64,000 nucleotides of DNA from the NCBI GenBank assembly GCA_964342525.1, contig CAYFGQ010000011.1, forward strand, positions 1 through 64,000. Reading direction: 5' to 3'. Both the position numbers and the translations under genes were made by a program. Below are positions 1 through 7,516 of this stretch, one piece after another. The notes under the pieces were generated by a model. The model saw only the letters and a list, made by a program, of their open reading frames with translations, searched no databases and was not told the DNA's origin. The stretch's first letter is position 1. The number at the start of each line of letters is the position of its first letter. This DNA is from G963676205 sp964342525. GTDB lineage: Bacteria; Campylobacterota; Campylobacteria; Campylobacterales; Arcobacteraceae.

Positions 1-67
1 CATATGATCTAAGGTTATTGTTTAACCTTGCATTATTTAAGTTTGTTATATCTACATTTGGTGTCAT
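1..67 (-). CDS. 5' end of an unidentified gene, cut by the left window edge
   Basis: An ATG at 65-67 is preceded on the minus strand by GGAGTAATT, a good ribosome binding site, and the frame stays open to the left edge. It gives only about 22 residues, beginning MTPNVDITNLNNARLNNN. The start lies two bases beyond the motB stop, so it is probably the next gene of the flagellar operon. A rod-binding FlgJ-like protein or another flagellar component is possible, but the fragment is too short to assign. Confidence 0.5.
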   Translation of the reverse strand, partial: MTPNVDITNLNNARLNNNLRSY

Positions 68-69
68 AA

Positions 70-855
70 TTACTCCAATTCAAACTTATCGAAGAAGTTC
101 GCTTCTTCTAAAATATCATCTCTACCCTCTTCAACTACAAACTTAATCTCAACCCTTCTATTCTCAGCAGGATTATTGCTCTTTGGTCTATATGAAGAAT
201 AAGCAGCTACCTTTAAAATTGATGGATCAATCTTATTTTTAATAAGCTCTTTTACTACAGAGATTGATCTAAGTGCTGAAATATCCCAATTATCCCTAGG
301 TATATCAGAACTTGAAAATGCACTTCTAGCTGTATGTCCACTCACTTCTATATTAAATGATTGAGGCATTGTTCTAATGATTCTCGCAATTTTTGCTAAA
401 AATCTTTGTGAACCTCTACTAGCTAGGGCATATTCACCCTCATTAAACATTAATGATGATGGAATATCAAGTACAAATTGGTTTTTACCCTTAGTGATCT
501 GCATAATCTCTGCATACTCTTTATCACTAGTTTCAGTAAACTCTTGCATAGCCTCTTCGATATGCTGAGCCACATTTTCTGTGGTAGAATCTGTACCATC
601 AGCATCATCACTTGTATTTTTACTTTGATATTCAGAAAGCTTTTCTGTTTGCTCCCTAATATCATGGGAAGTCTCATCTATAATACCAAGGGATTTTTTA
701 AATAATTCAAAATACTCCTCAACCTTTACAGAATCCATAACTGCCATAGATAATAAAAGAATAAAGAATGTAAGAAGAAGTGACATAAGGTCACCAAATT
801 GTACTAGCCAACCTGGTAAACACTTAGGACATTCAGGACATTTTTCTTTTGCCAT
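70..855 (-). CDS. motB: Flagellar motor stator protein MotB
   Basis: Peptidoglycan-anchored half of the MotA/MotB stator, which conducts ions and drives flagellar rotation. The 261-residue product has a short cytoplasmic N-terminus and one membrane helix at about residues 16-40 that carries the ion-binding Asp22 in LVQFGDLMSLLL. A plug/linker follows, then an OmpA-like peptidoglycan-binding domain at about 125-250 with VSGHTARS and the closing NPAENRRVEIKF motif. motA lies just upstream with a 17-bp gap, the usual order. Unusual is the Cys-rich start CPECPKC at residues 6-12, ahead of the membrane helix. Length and motifs fit the family well. Confidence 0.95.
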   Translation of the reverse strand: MAKEKCPECPKCLPGWLVQFGDLMSLLLTFFILLLSMAVMDSVKVEEYFELFKKSLGIIDETSHDIREQTEKLSEYQSKNTSDDADGTDSTTENVAQHIEEAMQEFTETSDKEYAEIMQITKGKNQFVLDIPSSLMFNEGEYALASRGSQRFLAKIARIIRTMPQSFNIEVSGHTARSAFSSSDIPRDNWDISALRSISVVKELIKNKIDPSILKVAAYSSYRPKSNNPAENRRVEIKFVVEEGRDDILEEANFFDKFELE

Positions 856-872
856 TTATTAAACTCTTTTTA

Positions 873-1628
873 TCACTCTGGAGCTTCTGCTAAGATAGCA
901 TTTAGTTTCATTTTTATATCACCAATTGCAGCTTCTTCTGCAATCATCGCTGTACCCATGATAATAATCTCACAAGCATTTGTTTCTAATTTATCTTTTT
1001 CAGATAGTTTATTTTCAATGATACCAGCAAATAAGGTACCAACAAGTGCACCATACATCGTAGTAAGTAAGGCTACGGCCATCGCTGGACCAACGGCTGC
1101 TGGGTCAGATAAGTTTGCAAGCATGGCAACTAGTCCAACTAGTGTACCAATCATCCCCATCGATCCAGCAACCCCACCAGCTGCACCAAAAATAGAGATC
1201 ATAGTACCATGTCTTTTTTGCATATGTTCTAACTTCGTTTCAAGTAAAGGAACTAAAGTCTCAGCTTTTGTACCATCCACAAGTAATTGGAATGCTTCTT
1301 TAAAAAATGGGTTAGTCTCTTCTAAAACCTTTTGTTCAATATGCATAACACCATGTTTTTTAATCTCTGTAGCATAAAACGTAATTTTTTCAATTAACTC
1401 TTCAACCGGCTCAACAGGTACTTTATTGAAAGCAACACCTAGAGCTTTTCCAACTCTACCAAGGTCTTTACCTTCAAATTGTCCCGCAGTTACGGCAATA
1501 GTACCACCAAAAACGATAACTACTGATGGGATATCAATATATGGTCCAAAACCAACCCCACCAAGAATAATCGCCAGGGCAACTAGAGCCCAACCTGCAC
1601 CAAAACCACCGGCTGTAGTAATATCCAT
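873..1628 (-). CDS. motA: Flagellar motor stator protein MotA
   Basis: Inner-membrane proton-channel subunit of the flagellar stator; its cytoplasmic loop contacts FliG. The 251-residue product has four expected membrane segments, near residues 10-28, 34-50, 150-170 and 180-205. The conserved late segment reads MGMIGTLVGLVAMLANL, followed by a region ending in LFAGIIENKL. The large cytoplasmic loop contains the charged stretch around KLEHMQKRHG. The start lies one base after the fliY stop and motB follows, so stator and switch genes are probably co-transcribed. Family assignment is firm; proton versus sodium coupling cannot be read from sequence alone. Confidence 0.95.
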   Translation of the reverse strand: MDITTAGGFGAGWALVALAIILGGVGFGPYIDIPSVVIVFGGTIAVTAGQFEGKDLGRVGKALGVAFNKVPVEPVEELIEKITFYATEIKKHGVMHIEQKVLEETNPFFKEAFQLLVDGTKAETLVPLLETKLEHMQKRHGTMISIFGAAGGVAGSMGMIGTLVGLVAMLANLSDPAAVGPAMAVALLTTMYGALVGTLFAGIIENKLSEKDKLETNACEIIIMGTAMIAEEAAIGDIKMKLNAILAEAPE

Positions 1629-1629
1629 A

Positions 1630-2541
1630 CTATTTTTTCCCCAAACTTATCTGATTTAATCTATCTTCTTCGCTACCAATACTTCTAATCTTGATACCAA
1701 ATTTTCCCTCAACGATAACAGCTTCACCCTCACCTACTTTAACACCATTAATTAAAATATCTAAAGGCTCATTTACCATTTGATCAAGTTCAATGATCTC
1801 TCCAATATCCCATCTAAGGATATCTTTTAATAAAAATACTTTTGTACCTAAACGTACACTAAGTCTAAGTTTAATATTGAATAATAATTTTAAGTTCTCA
1901 ATTGCATTTTCACCAAGTAAAGATGAAAGTGCAGAATGTTCACTTGACATTGATGGCATAGATAAAGCATCTCCTCCAGTAGGAGCTGCTGGTGCTTCAG
2001 CTGCTGCACTAACACTCTCTTCACCTCTTAATCCACCAATATGAGGAAGTGCTGAATCATCATATGCAATAACCATATGGATAATATCACCATCCATATC
2101 AATTTCAAAATTAAATGCATTTGGTGTACTTGATAGTCCACTACACTCAACAATCTCACTACCTTGTGCTTCTGATTTTGCATTTCCTAAATCTGCAAAA
2201 CCTTGTGCATTTGAAGCAGTTACTATACTTCCACAAATATTTGAGATGATCTCATTTACAGCATCAACTATCTCATCATCTATATGATCTTTTTCAGGCA
2301 TCATACCACCAAGCATAAAGTGTTCAAACTTTGTAGCCGAGTGAGTAGGGGTGTAGTATGTTACGATAGGACTTATATTTGAGAATTCAAATTTTATATT
2401 TGTTTTTACACATTGCTCAGAGCTAAATGATACATCACCACTTATCTGATCAACATTTGTAACTTTTATAGTTTTAGCTAAGAGAGAAGCTAAAGTATTC
2501 TCTATCTCATCTTTAAAAATATTTGATAAATCTGATGCCAA
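1630..2541 (-). CDS. fliY: Flagellar switch/phosphatase-type protein FliY (CheC-like domain plus SpoA/FliN domain)
   Basis: C-ring component of the flagellar switch. The 303-residue product has an N-terminal alpha/beta region (about 1-200) of CheC/CheX type and a C-terminal SpoA (FliN) domain (about 215-300). The SpoA domain carries LRLSVRLGTKVFLLKDIL and the hydrophobic patch EPLDILINGVKVGEGEAV. A low-complexity Ala/Ser/Pro linker at about 180-210 joins the two. A shorter single-SpoA protein, fliN, lies further upstream in the same cluster, so this longer one is better called FliY, as in Helicobacter. Whether it dephosphorylates CheY cannot be judged here, because the CheC catalytic E-N motifs are not obvious. 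Confidence 0.85.
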   Translation of the reverse strand: MASDLSNIFKDEIENTLASLLAKTIKVTNVDQISGDVSFSSEQCVKTNIKFEFSNISPIVTYYTPTHSATKFEHFMLGGMMPEKDHIDDEIVDAVNEIISNICGSIVTASNAQGFADLGNAKSEAQGSEIVECSGLSSTPNAFNFEIDMDGDIIHMVIAYDDSALPHIGGLRGEESVSAAAEAPAAPTGGDALSMPSMSSEHSALSSLLGENAIENLKLLFNIKLRLSVRLGTKVFLLKDILRWDIGEIIELDQMVNEPLDILINGVKVGEGEAVIVEGKFGIKIRSIGSEEDRLNQISLGKK

Positions 2542-2551
2542 CTAATTAACC

Positions 2552-2872
2552 TTAACCATTGTTTGATGCATTCATAGCTTCTATCATCATTTGAGCTTTA
2601 ATCCTCATCATCTCATCAGTTGGGAACTTATACTCCGCTTCACCTCTAGTTACTTTTACAAAAAAGTCCTCTGAGTTCATGTTGTATCCAAACTTAACAT
2701 TATCTAGGATAACCTCATTTTGGGCTACCATATTTTCGGCCTTTGGTTGGGCATTTTTATATTGTTCATTTGAGTTGACTCTATTGTGATCATCTAGTTT
2801 TTGAACTTTTTCAATCTTCTCTACATGATTTACTTGAGCCTGCTCCATTTCAGCTAATCTTCCTAGTTCCAT
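2552..2872 (-). CDS. FlaG-like small flagellar protein (tentative)
   Basis: A 106-residue soluble protein without signal peptide or membrane segment. The first 60 residues are charged and look disordered. The C-terminal part, about 55-95 with FGYNMNSEDFFVKVTRGEAE and a following KFPTDEMMRI, resembles the FlaG fold pattern of a beta strand pair, then a Pro and a helix that starts with a Glu-rich segment. FlaG proteins influence filament length in related bacteria. The gene lies 10 bp upstream of fliY on the same strand and has the AGGAGGATGAC ribosome binding site before ATG. The family call is tentative; it could be a lineage-specific flagellar protein. Confidence 0.5.
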   Translation of the reverse strand: MELGRLAEMEQAQVNHVEKIEKVQKLDDHNRVNSNEQYKNAQPKAENMVAQNEVILDNVKFGYNMNSEDFFVKVTRGEAEYKFPTDEMMRIKAQMMIEAMNASNNG

Positions 2873-2968
2873 GTCATCCTCCTTTAAGCAATAATTAATA
2901 TATACAAACTTAATATCTAGATATTATATCGAAAAAAAATTAAAAAAGATAGGAATTTTTGAAATTAG

Positions 2969-3000
2969 ATATTGAGAAATTGAGGTATTGAGGTGTTGAG
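2969..3000. repeat. Four tandem copies of an 8-bp unit ending ATTGAG
   Basis: The units atattgag, aaattgag, gtattgag and gtgttgag follow each other without gaps in the 175-bp space between the FlaG-like gene and the end of the pflA-like gene. The rest of that space is AT-rich with no gene. Short arrays like this can change copy number by slippage, but this one is imperfect and outside coding sequence. Confidence 0.7.
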
Positions 3001-3047
3001 TAAAAAAAGAAGTAAAATTTAACTCCTTATTAGATCCTCAAAACCTT

Positions 3048-5123
3048 CTATAAAGACTCTAAATAATCATCAAAGTTTTCTAACTTAAAGTCAATAAAAG
3101 AATCATTATATTCATTAGTAAAATATTGTTTAGCACTTCTTAATTTTAAATCTTGAAGAAGTTGCACACCAATTAAAAAATTTGCTCCTTCATCTTTTAA
3201 AATAGCTTTAATAAGCTCTATAGTAACAATCGCATCATTATATTGCCCAAGTTCTAAATATGAAGCAACTTCCATATATAGGGTGTACTTATCCTCTAAT
3301 CTATACTTATCTCTCAAATAATTTAAAATCTTAACAGATAGATCTGGATCCCCATGATATAGTTCATTTAATGCTTTAGTTCTTAAATAAGATGGATTTT
3401 GTGAACCAATTTTATTCAGATCAGCCTTATGAAGTAATCCAACCCCTTGTAAAACATCAATATAAAATTGTGTTACTATTTGTGAACCATCAAGGAAATT
3501 ATCATTGATCTTTAGTGGTATTTGATTTTGTATCCTTGTGATATATTGGTATTGGGTCTCTTTTTCCCTTTTTTGAACAAGCTTTAAAAGATATACTAAA
3601 GGATCTTTATCATAATCCTCGAAGAAAATATTTCCTTCAAGTTTTAATTCATCCTTTTCCATCTCTTCTAAGTATTGAAGGGCTTTAAAAAATACAGTAT
3701 TTTTATATGTTAAAGAGATATCATTTTCACCTTTTACCTCTTTTTTCTTTTTCTTCTTATCTTTATTATTTTCTTCAATTTCGCTTATAAACATTTTATA
3801 GAGTTTTTGACCAAAATAAACATACATACCATCACGAGTCAATACATTTTCTTCAATATATTCCCTATTTGGAACTCTGATTTTTACTTTTTTTGCAGCA
3901 ATCAAAGTCATCACCCCATATACTTTATTTCCAGGGTTTAATTTATATGCTTGAAAGAAATATTTATATGCAGTATGATAATCTCCAATTTGAGCAGAAG
4001 CTAAACCAAGATTATAATAAATATATGATTTTGTATCTTTAGTAAGAAGTTTCTCAAGCTCATAACGTCGCTCAATTGGATCTTTTTTAACTAAAGATAA
4101 AAACCTATTATTATAATCAACCATATCTTGTAGGGATACTAAATTTTGATCATCTTTAAAGATAAATCCCTTTGAGGAATCATAAAAAACCTCTTCATTA
4201 TCTGAAAAAATAAAAGGGGAGAAATAAAATAGATATTCCACTTTTTTATCAAAATTAAACTTTCTTACCATTGCAAGATGTTCAGCAGGAGTGTATTTAT
4301 TTCTATTGAAAAAAATCTTTAAAGGTAGCTCTTTATTTGCCTTAAAAATTCTTCTTCTCTCAATTATTTTATCAACTACTTCTTTTAAATCTTCAAGATT
4401 ATTTGCCTTTAAAGCTCTAAAAGTCATTAGCCATAAAATTTTATGATAAGTATTTTGATTTACTGTAGTTTCAAGGGCTTTTTCTAAAGATAATCTTGCT
4501 CTTTCATAATCTCTGATTTTAATATATAAAAGAGACCTTTTAAGCTCATGGGGATATTTCATACCATTTAAAACTTCAAGGGCATCTTTGTATTGTTTTA
4601 ACTTTACATAAGTATCAACGACAAGCCTTTTTGAGTGTTCATCTATACTTTTTGGTTTTTTAGATGCTAAAACGATCTCTTTTAAATATTTATCATCTAA
4701 AGTTATCTCATAAAGGTAATATGCAGCACTCATAAAAGAGTAAGTATGTGAATATGCCGCTTCATTAATATTAAATACTTCTCCAAAGTAGATAAGTACA
4801 TTTTTTCTTAACTTTTTATATCGATCAGAATCTTTATCTTTTTCTTGCTCCATAAGTTTATAGTGAGCAACTCCAAGATTTAATATAGAAGGTACTTTTA
4901 AAACCTGTCTAGTCCTTTTAAAAAGTTCAATTGCATCATAATATTTTTCCTCTTCTAAAAGTAAGACAGCCTTATTAAAATCAACTTTTAGATTTAATCT
5001 CTCTTGTTGTTTTTTAATAGAATCATATTTATTTAGTAGTTCAGGTTGGGAATCTAATATTGATTTAGTATTTGCTAATAAAGCAGTTGATAAGATAAAT
5101 AGTAGATATAAAGCTTTTCTCAT
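3048..5123 (-). CDS. Exported TPR-repeat protein, PflA-like flagellar motor scaffold candidate
   Basis: A 691-residue protein starting MRKALYLLFILSTALLANTK, a clear Sec signal peptide, so it acts in the periplasm. I chose this internal ATG because the upstream part of the frame lies inside the preceding gene and is not signal-peptide-like. Helical tetratricopeptide-type repeats run through the protein, for example ESILNLGVAHYKLM-type helices near residue 70, YYNLGLASAQIGDYHTAYKYFFQAYKLNPGN near the middle written here as one TPR unit, and YMEVASYLELGQYNDAIVTIE near the end. Campylobacter and Helicobacter PflA are exported TPR proteins of similar size that help build the periplasmic motor scaffold. 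Position inside a motor gene cluster supports that role, but the identity is inferred. Confidence 0.6.
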   Translation of the reverse strand: MRKALYLLFILSTALLANTKSILDSQPELLNKYDSIKKQQERLNLKVDFNKAVLLLEEEKYYDAIELFKRTRQVLKVPSILNLGVAHYKLMEQEKDKDSDRYKKLRKNVLIYFGEVFNINEAAYSHTYSFMSAAYYLYEITLDDKYLKEIVLASKKPKSIDEHSKRLVVDTYVKLKQYKDALEVLNGMKYPHELKRSLLYIKIRDYERARLSLEKALETTVNQNTYHKILWLMTFRALKANNLEDLKEVVDKIIERRRIFKANKELPLKIFFNRNKYTPAEHLAMVRKFNFDKKVEYLFYFSPFIFSDNEEVFYDSSKGFIFKDDQNLVSLQDMVDYNNRFLSLVKKDPIERRYELEKLLTKDTKSYIYYNLGLASAQIGDYHTAYKYFFQAYKLNPGNKVYGVMTLIAAKKVKIRVPNREYIEENVLTRDGMYVYFGQKLYKMFISEIEENNKDKKKKKKEVKGENDISLTYKNTVFFKALQYLEEMEKDELKLEGNIFFEDYDKDPLVYLLKLVQKREKETQYQYITRIQNQIPLKINDNFLDGSQIVTQFYIDVLQGVGLLHKADLNKIGSQNPSYLRTKALNELYHGDPDLSVKILNYLRDKYRLEDKYTLYMEVASYLELGQYNDAIVTIELIKAILKDEGANFLIGVQLLQDLKLRSAKQYFTNEYNDSFIDFKLENFDDYLESL

Positions 5124-5127
5124 AAAA

Positions 5128-5457
5128 CTACATGATAGCGTTAACTTGAGCATAAAGCTCGTCATTTCTAGATTGTAAAACACCATTTTTATGACGAAGA
5201 TCAGCAATCTCTATTCTTGCTTCTTGTAGATCATCCCTAGCTACATCTAAAGACTCTTGCACTCCATTCATAGCTTTTACAGAACCTTTTACTTGTTTGT
5301 CATATCGCTCAATTAGTCTTTCTAATTCTGCTTGTTTTGATTCAACAATATTTTTCTCTTCATTAACTTTTTTATATAAAGACTTATAAACAGTTGCACT
5401 TGAAAAAAAGTATAAAGCTAATACACCAAAAAGTGCTATTAATATAAAACCATCCAT
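5128..5457 (-). CDS. Small single-pass membrane protein with coiled coil, unknown function
   Basis: A protein of about 109 residues. I chose the ATG at 5455-5457 because TTAGGATAATT precedes it at good spacing; a longer reading would need a TTG inside fliN. The product has a membrane helix at about residues 3-22 (FILIALFGVLALYFFSSA) and then a long charged heptad-rich helix to about residue 100, the typical pattern of a membrane-anchored coiled coil facing the periplasm. It sits between fliN and the exported TPR gene, 4 bp from the latter. I do not recognise the family. The context makes a motor accessory protein plausible. Confidence 0.7.
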   Translation of the reverse strand: MDGFILIALFGVLALYFFSSATVYKSLYKKVNEEKNIVESKQAELERLIERYDKQVKGSVKAMNGVQESLDVARDDLQEARIEIADLRHKNGVLQSRNDELYAQVNAIM

Positions 5458-5464
5458 AATTATC

Positions 5465-5755
5465 CTAAGCCAATTTCTCTTCAAAAAAGTATCTAACTAC
5501 ATTATCAGAATCCATAGAGTCTTGTACCCTTACTGCAATCTTTTCATCAATTACAATAATATCCCCTGTACCAACAATACGTGAGTTTACATAGATATCT
5601 CCACCGCCACCAGCTTCTTTATCTAAGGAGATAATATCCCCCTCACTTAAATTTAAAAATTTTTCAATGCTGATATATGCTGAACCTAACATTACCTCTG
5701 CAATTATCTCGGTGTCAACAAGAAGATCATAATCTCTATCTGAAATGTCTACCAT
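5465..5755 (-). CDS. fliN: Flagellar motor switch protein FliN
   Basis: A 96-residue protein made almost entirely of one SpoA (surface presentation of antigens) domain, with VMLGSAYISIEKFLNLSEGD and IYVNSRIVGTGDIIVIDEKI as its core strands. FliN forms the lower part of the flagellar C-ring and binds FliH of the export apparatus. An AGGG ribosome binding site stands 7 bases before the ATG. fliH lies directly upstream, which fits that interaction. A gly-rich insertion, KEAGGGGDIYV, is notable but does not break the fold pattern. This is the short FliN; the larger FliY is encoded downstream. Confidence 0.88.
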   Translation of the reverse strand: MVDISDRDYDLLVDTEIIAEVMLGSAYISIEKFLNLSEGDIISLDKEAGGGGDIYVNSRIVGTGDIIVIDEKIAVRVQDSMDSDNVVRYFFEEKLA

Positions 5756-5791
5756 TTAAATACCCTAAATCTAACTGAAAAAATTTTATCA

Positions 5792-6469
5792 TTATAAACT
5801 TAAATGTTCAAGCATTGAGCTTACTTTTGCTTCAATACTACCATCAAAATTACCCAAGTCACTAGCGATAACTACACCACCTGCTGTTACATTTACATCC
5901 TCTTGAATATCAATATATGATTCAAATTGAAGTTCATTTTTTAAGATGGCATAATCTTTTGGATTTAGATGTATAGATATTTTTGAAGCTGTTTTAATTT
6001 TTGCTAAAAGATTATTGATGGTCTCTTTTGCAATCTTCGCACTATTTTCACCTATTTCTATATCTATAATTTTTTGAGCAATCTTTACAGATGTATCAAG
6101 TATCCTTGTTTGAATTTGAAATGTTGCTTGCTCAAAAAATTGGGCATAGTTTTTTAGATCTTTTATTGCTTCAACAACTTGTCTATCAAGATCCCTTCCA
6201 CTTACACCATTATTTTCAATATTTACAACTTTTTGTTGTATCATTTGCATCTGTTGTGCTAATTTTTGTACTTCAATTAATACAGGATCAACATTTCCAT
6301 TAATAGACTGGTCATTAAGTTTAGCCACATCTCTCATCTGAGGGGATTGGTTTTGTTGATTTCCTCCAGAAAAAGTTCCTAACTCATAGTTTTGAACTGT
6401 TGAGCCTTGATCCTCTTCTTTATTTGCACTAATTACTTTTGAATATGAATAAATATTACTATTTGCCAT
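5792..6469 (-). CDS. fliH: Flagellar export apparatus protein FliH
   Basis: Regulator of the flagellar type III export ATPase FliI and linker to the C-ring through FliN. The 225-residue product has a disordered Gln/Asn-rich N-terminus (to about residue 60), a coiled-coil middle (QKLAQQMQMIQQKVVNIENN) and a C-terminal domain with ISIHLNPKDYAILKNEL and VNVTAGGVVIASDLGNFDG. The last motif, with GG and D-G-S spacing, is typical of the FliH/HrpE/YscL family. It lies between fliG and fliN, as in many flagellar clusters. fliI is not in the window. Confidence 0.88.
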   Translation of the reverse strand: MANSNIYSYSKVISANKEEDQGSTVQNYELGTFSGGNQQNQSPQMRDVAKLNDQSINGNVDPVLIEVQKLAQQMQMIQQKVVNIENNGVSGRDLDRQVVEAIKDLKNYAQFFEQATFQIQTRILDTSVKIAQKIIDIEIGENSAKIAKETINNLLAKIKTASKISIHLNPKDYAILKNELQFESYIDIQEDVNVTAGGVVIASDLGNFDGSIEAKVSSMLEHLSL

Positions 6470-6499
6470 CTTAGACTCTTTTATTTATATATGAAGCCA

Positions 6500-7516
6500 T
6501 TATTCCATCTCTCTTTCAATAACACCTTCATCAATTAGTTTTTGTGCAGCATCAAGCATTTTTCTTTGAGCTGCTTCAATATCTTTAATCTTAACCTTCG
6601 TTAACATCTCAAACTCTTCACGGAATCTATCCCTTGCCCTTTGAGACATTGCTGAAGTGATTTTGTCCATCGATTCTTGATCAGCATTTTTAAGTGCTAC
6701 AGCAACATCTGTAACCTCAACATTTTGCATGATTTTCATAATGTATTCTTGATCTAAAGCAATAAGATCCTCAAATACAAACATATTTTCTTTAATTTTA
6801 GTTGCAAGTGCCGTATCAATACCATTGATATTTTTAAGAATCTCTTGGGCTTTTGGTCCAAGTTTATTAAGCATATCTGCTGCAACTTTAACCCCACCAA
6901 CATCTACAATAGATGAGAATAGTGATTCTAGTTTCTTTTCAAGTACAACAGAGATAGTTCTTACAACATTTGGAGATACATCTTTAATTGTTGCAATCTG
7001 CATTGTTACTTTTACTTTTACATCCTCTTCAAGTTGGGCTAAAACTTCTCCCGCTTGAGTAGGATCCATATGTGAAAGTACTACGGCAATCGTTTGTGGA
7101 GACTCATCTTTAATGAAGTCTGCAAGTTGCTTTGGTTGGATATTGTCAAGGTATGAAAAAGATTGTGAAGCTAGCTGAATTTTTGCAAGACGCGCAAGTA
7201 CTTCATCCGCTTCTGTTTTACCTAAAGATTTATATAATAAGTCTTTTGCATAATCATAACCACCAGCACTAATAAAACCTTGAGACTTAGAATAAAGGTG
7301 GAATTCCTCAAGAACTGCTAAAGAAGTCTCCCTGTCTATTGATTTTACTAAGGTAATTGCAGTTGAGATCTCCTCAACCATATCTGTAGGTAAATGTTGA
7401 AATATCTTAACAGTATCAGTCTCTCCCATAAGGATGCAAAAGTGTGCAACCTTATCAAGCATAGACATACCTTTAAGGAGTTCGTGTCCGTCTAAATCGC
7501 CAGCTGATTCAGCCAT
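6500..7516 (-). CDS. fliG: Flagellar motor switch protein FliG
   Basis: Rotor protein that transmits torque from MotA and sets rotation direction. The 338-residue product contains the three expected armadillo-like domains. The N-terminal one (about 20-110) binds FliF. The middle domain carries DESPQTIAVVLSHMDPTQAG near residue 135, the EHPQT-like motif of the family. The C-terminal domain has the charged torque helix region near MSQRARDRFREEFEML (about 295-310). Its ATG shares one base with the fliF stop codon, so translation is probably coupled. Length matches the family. Confidence 0.95.
   Translation of the reverse strand: MAESAGDLDGHELLKGMSMLDKVAHFCILMGETDTVKIFQHLPTDMVEEISTAITLVKSIDRETSLAVLEEFHLYSKSQGFISAGGYDYAKDLLYKSLGKTEADEVLARLAKIQLASQSFSYLDNIQPKQLADFIKDESPQTIAVVLSHMDPTQAGEVLAQLEEDVKVKVTMQIATIKDVSPNVVRTISVVLEKKLESLFSSIVDVGGVKVAADMLNKLGPKAQEILKNINGIDTALATKIKENMFVFEDLIALDQEYIMKIMQNVEVTDVAVALKNADQESMDKITSAMSQRARDRFREEFEMLTKVKIKDIEAAQRKMLDAAQKLIDEGVIEREME

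Noticed and set aside
958..1659. Plus-strand open frames opposite motA
   Set aside because: They mirror the motA coding sequence and lack ribosome binding sites and family features.
5124..5207. Longer start for the exported TPR protein
   Set aside because: The extension lies inside the upstream gene and would bury the evident signal peptide beginning MRKALYLLF.
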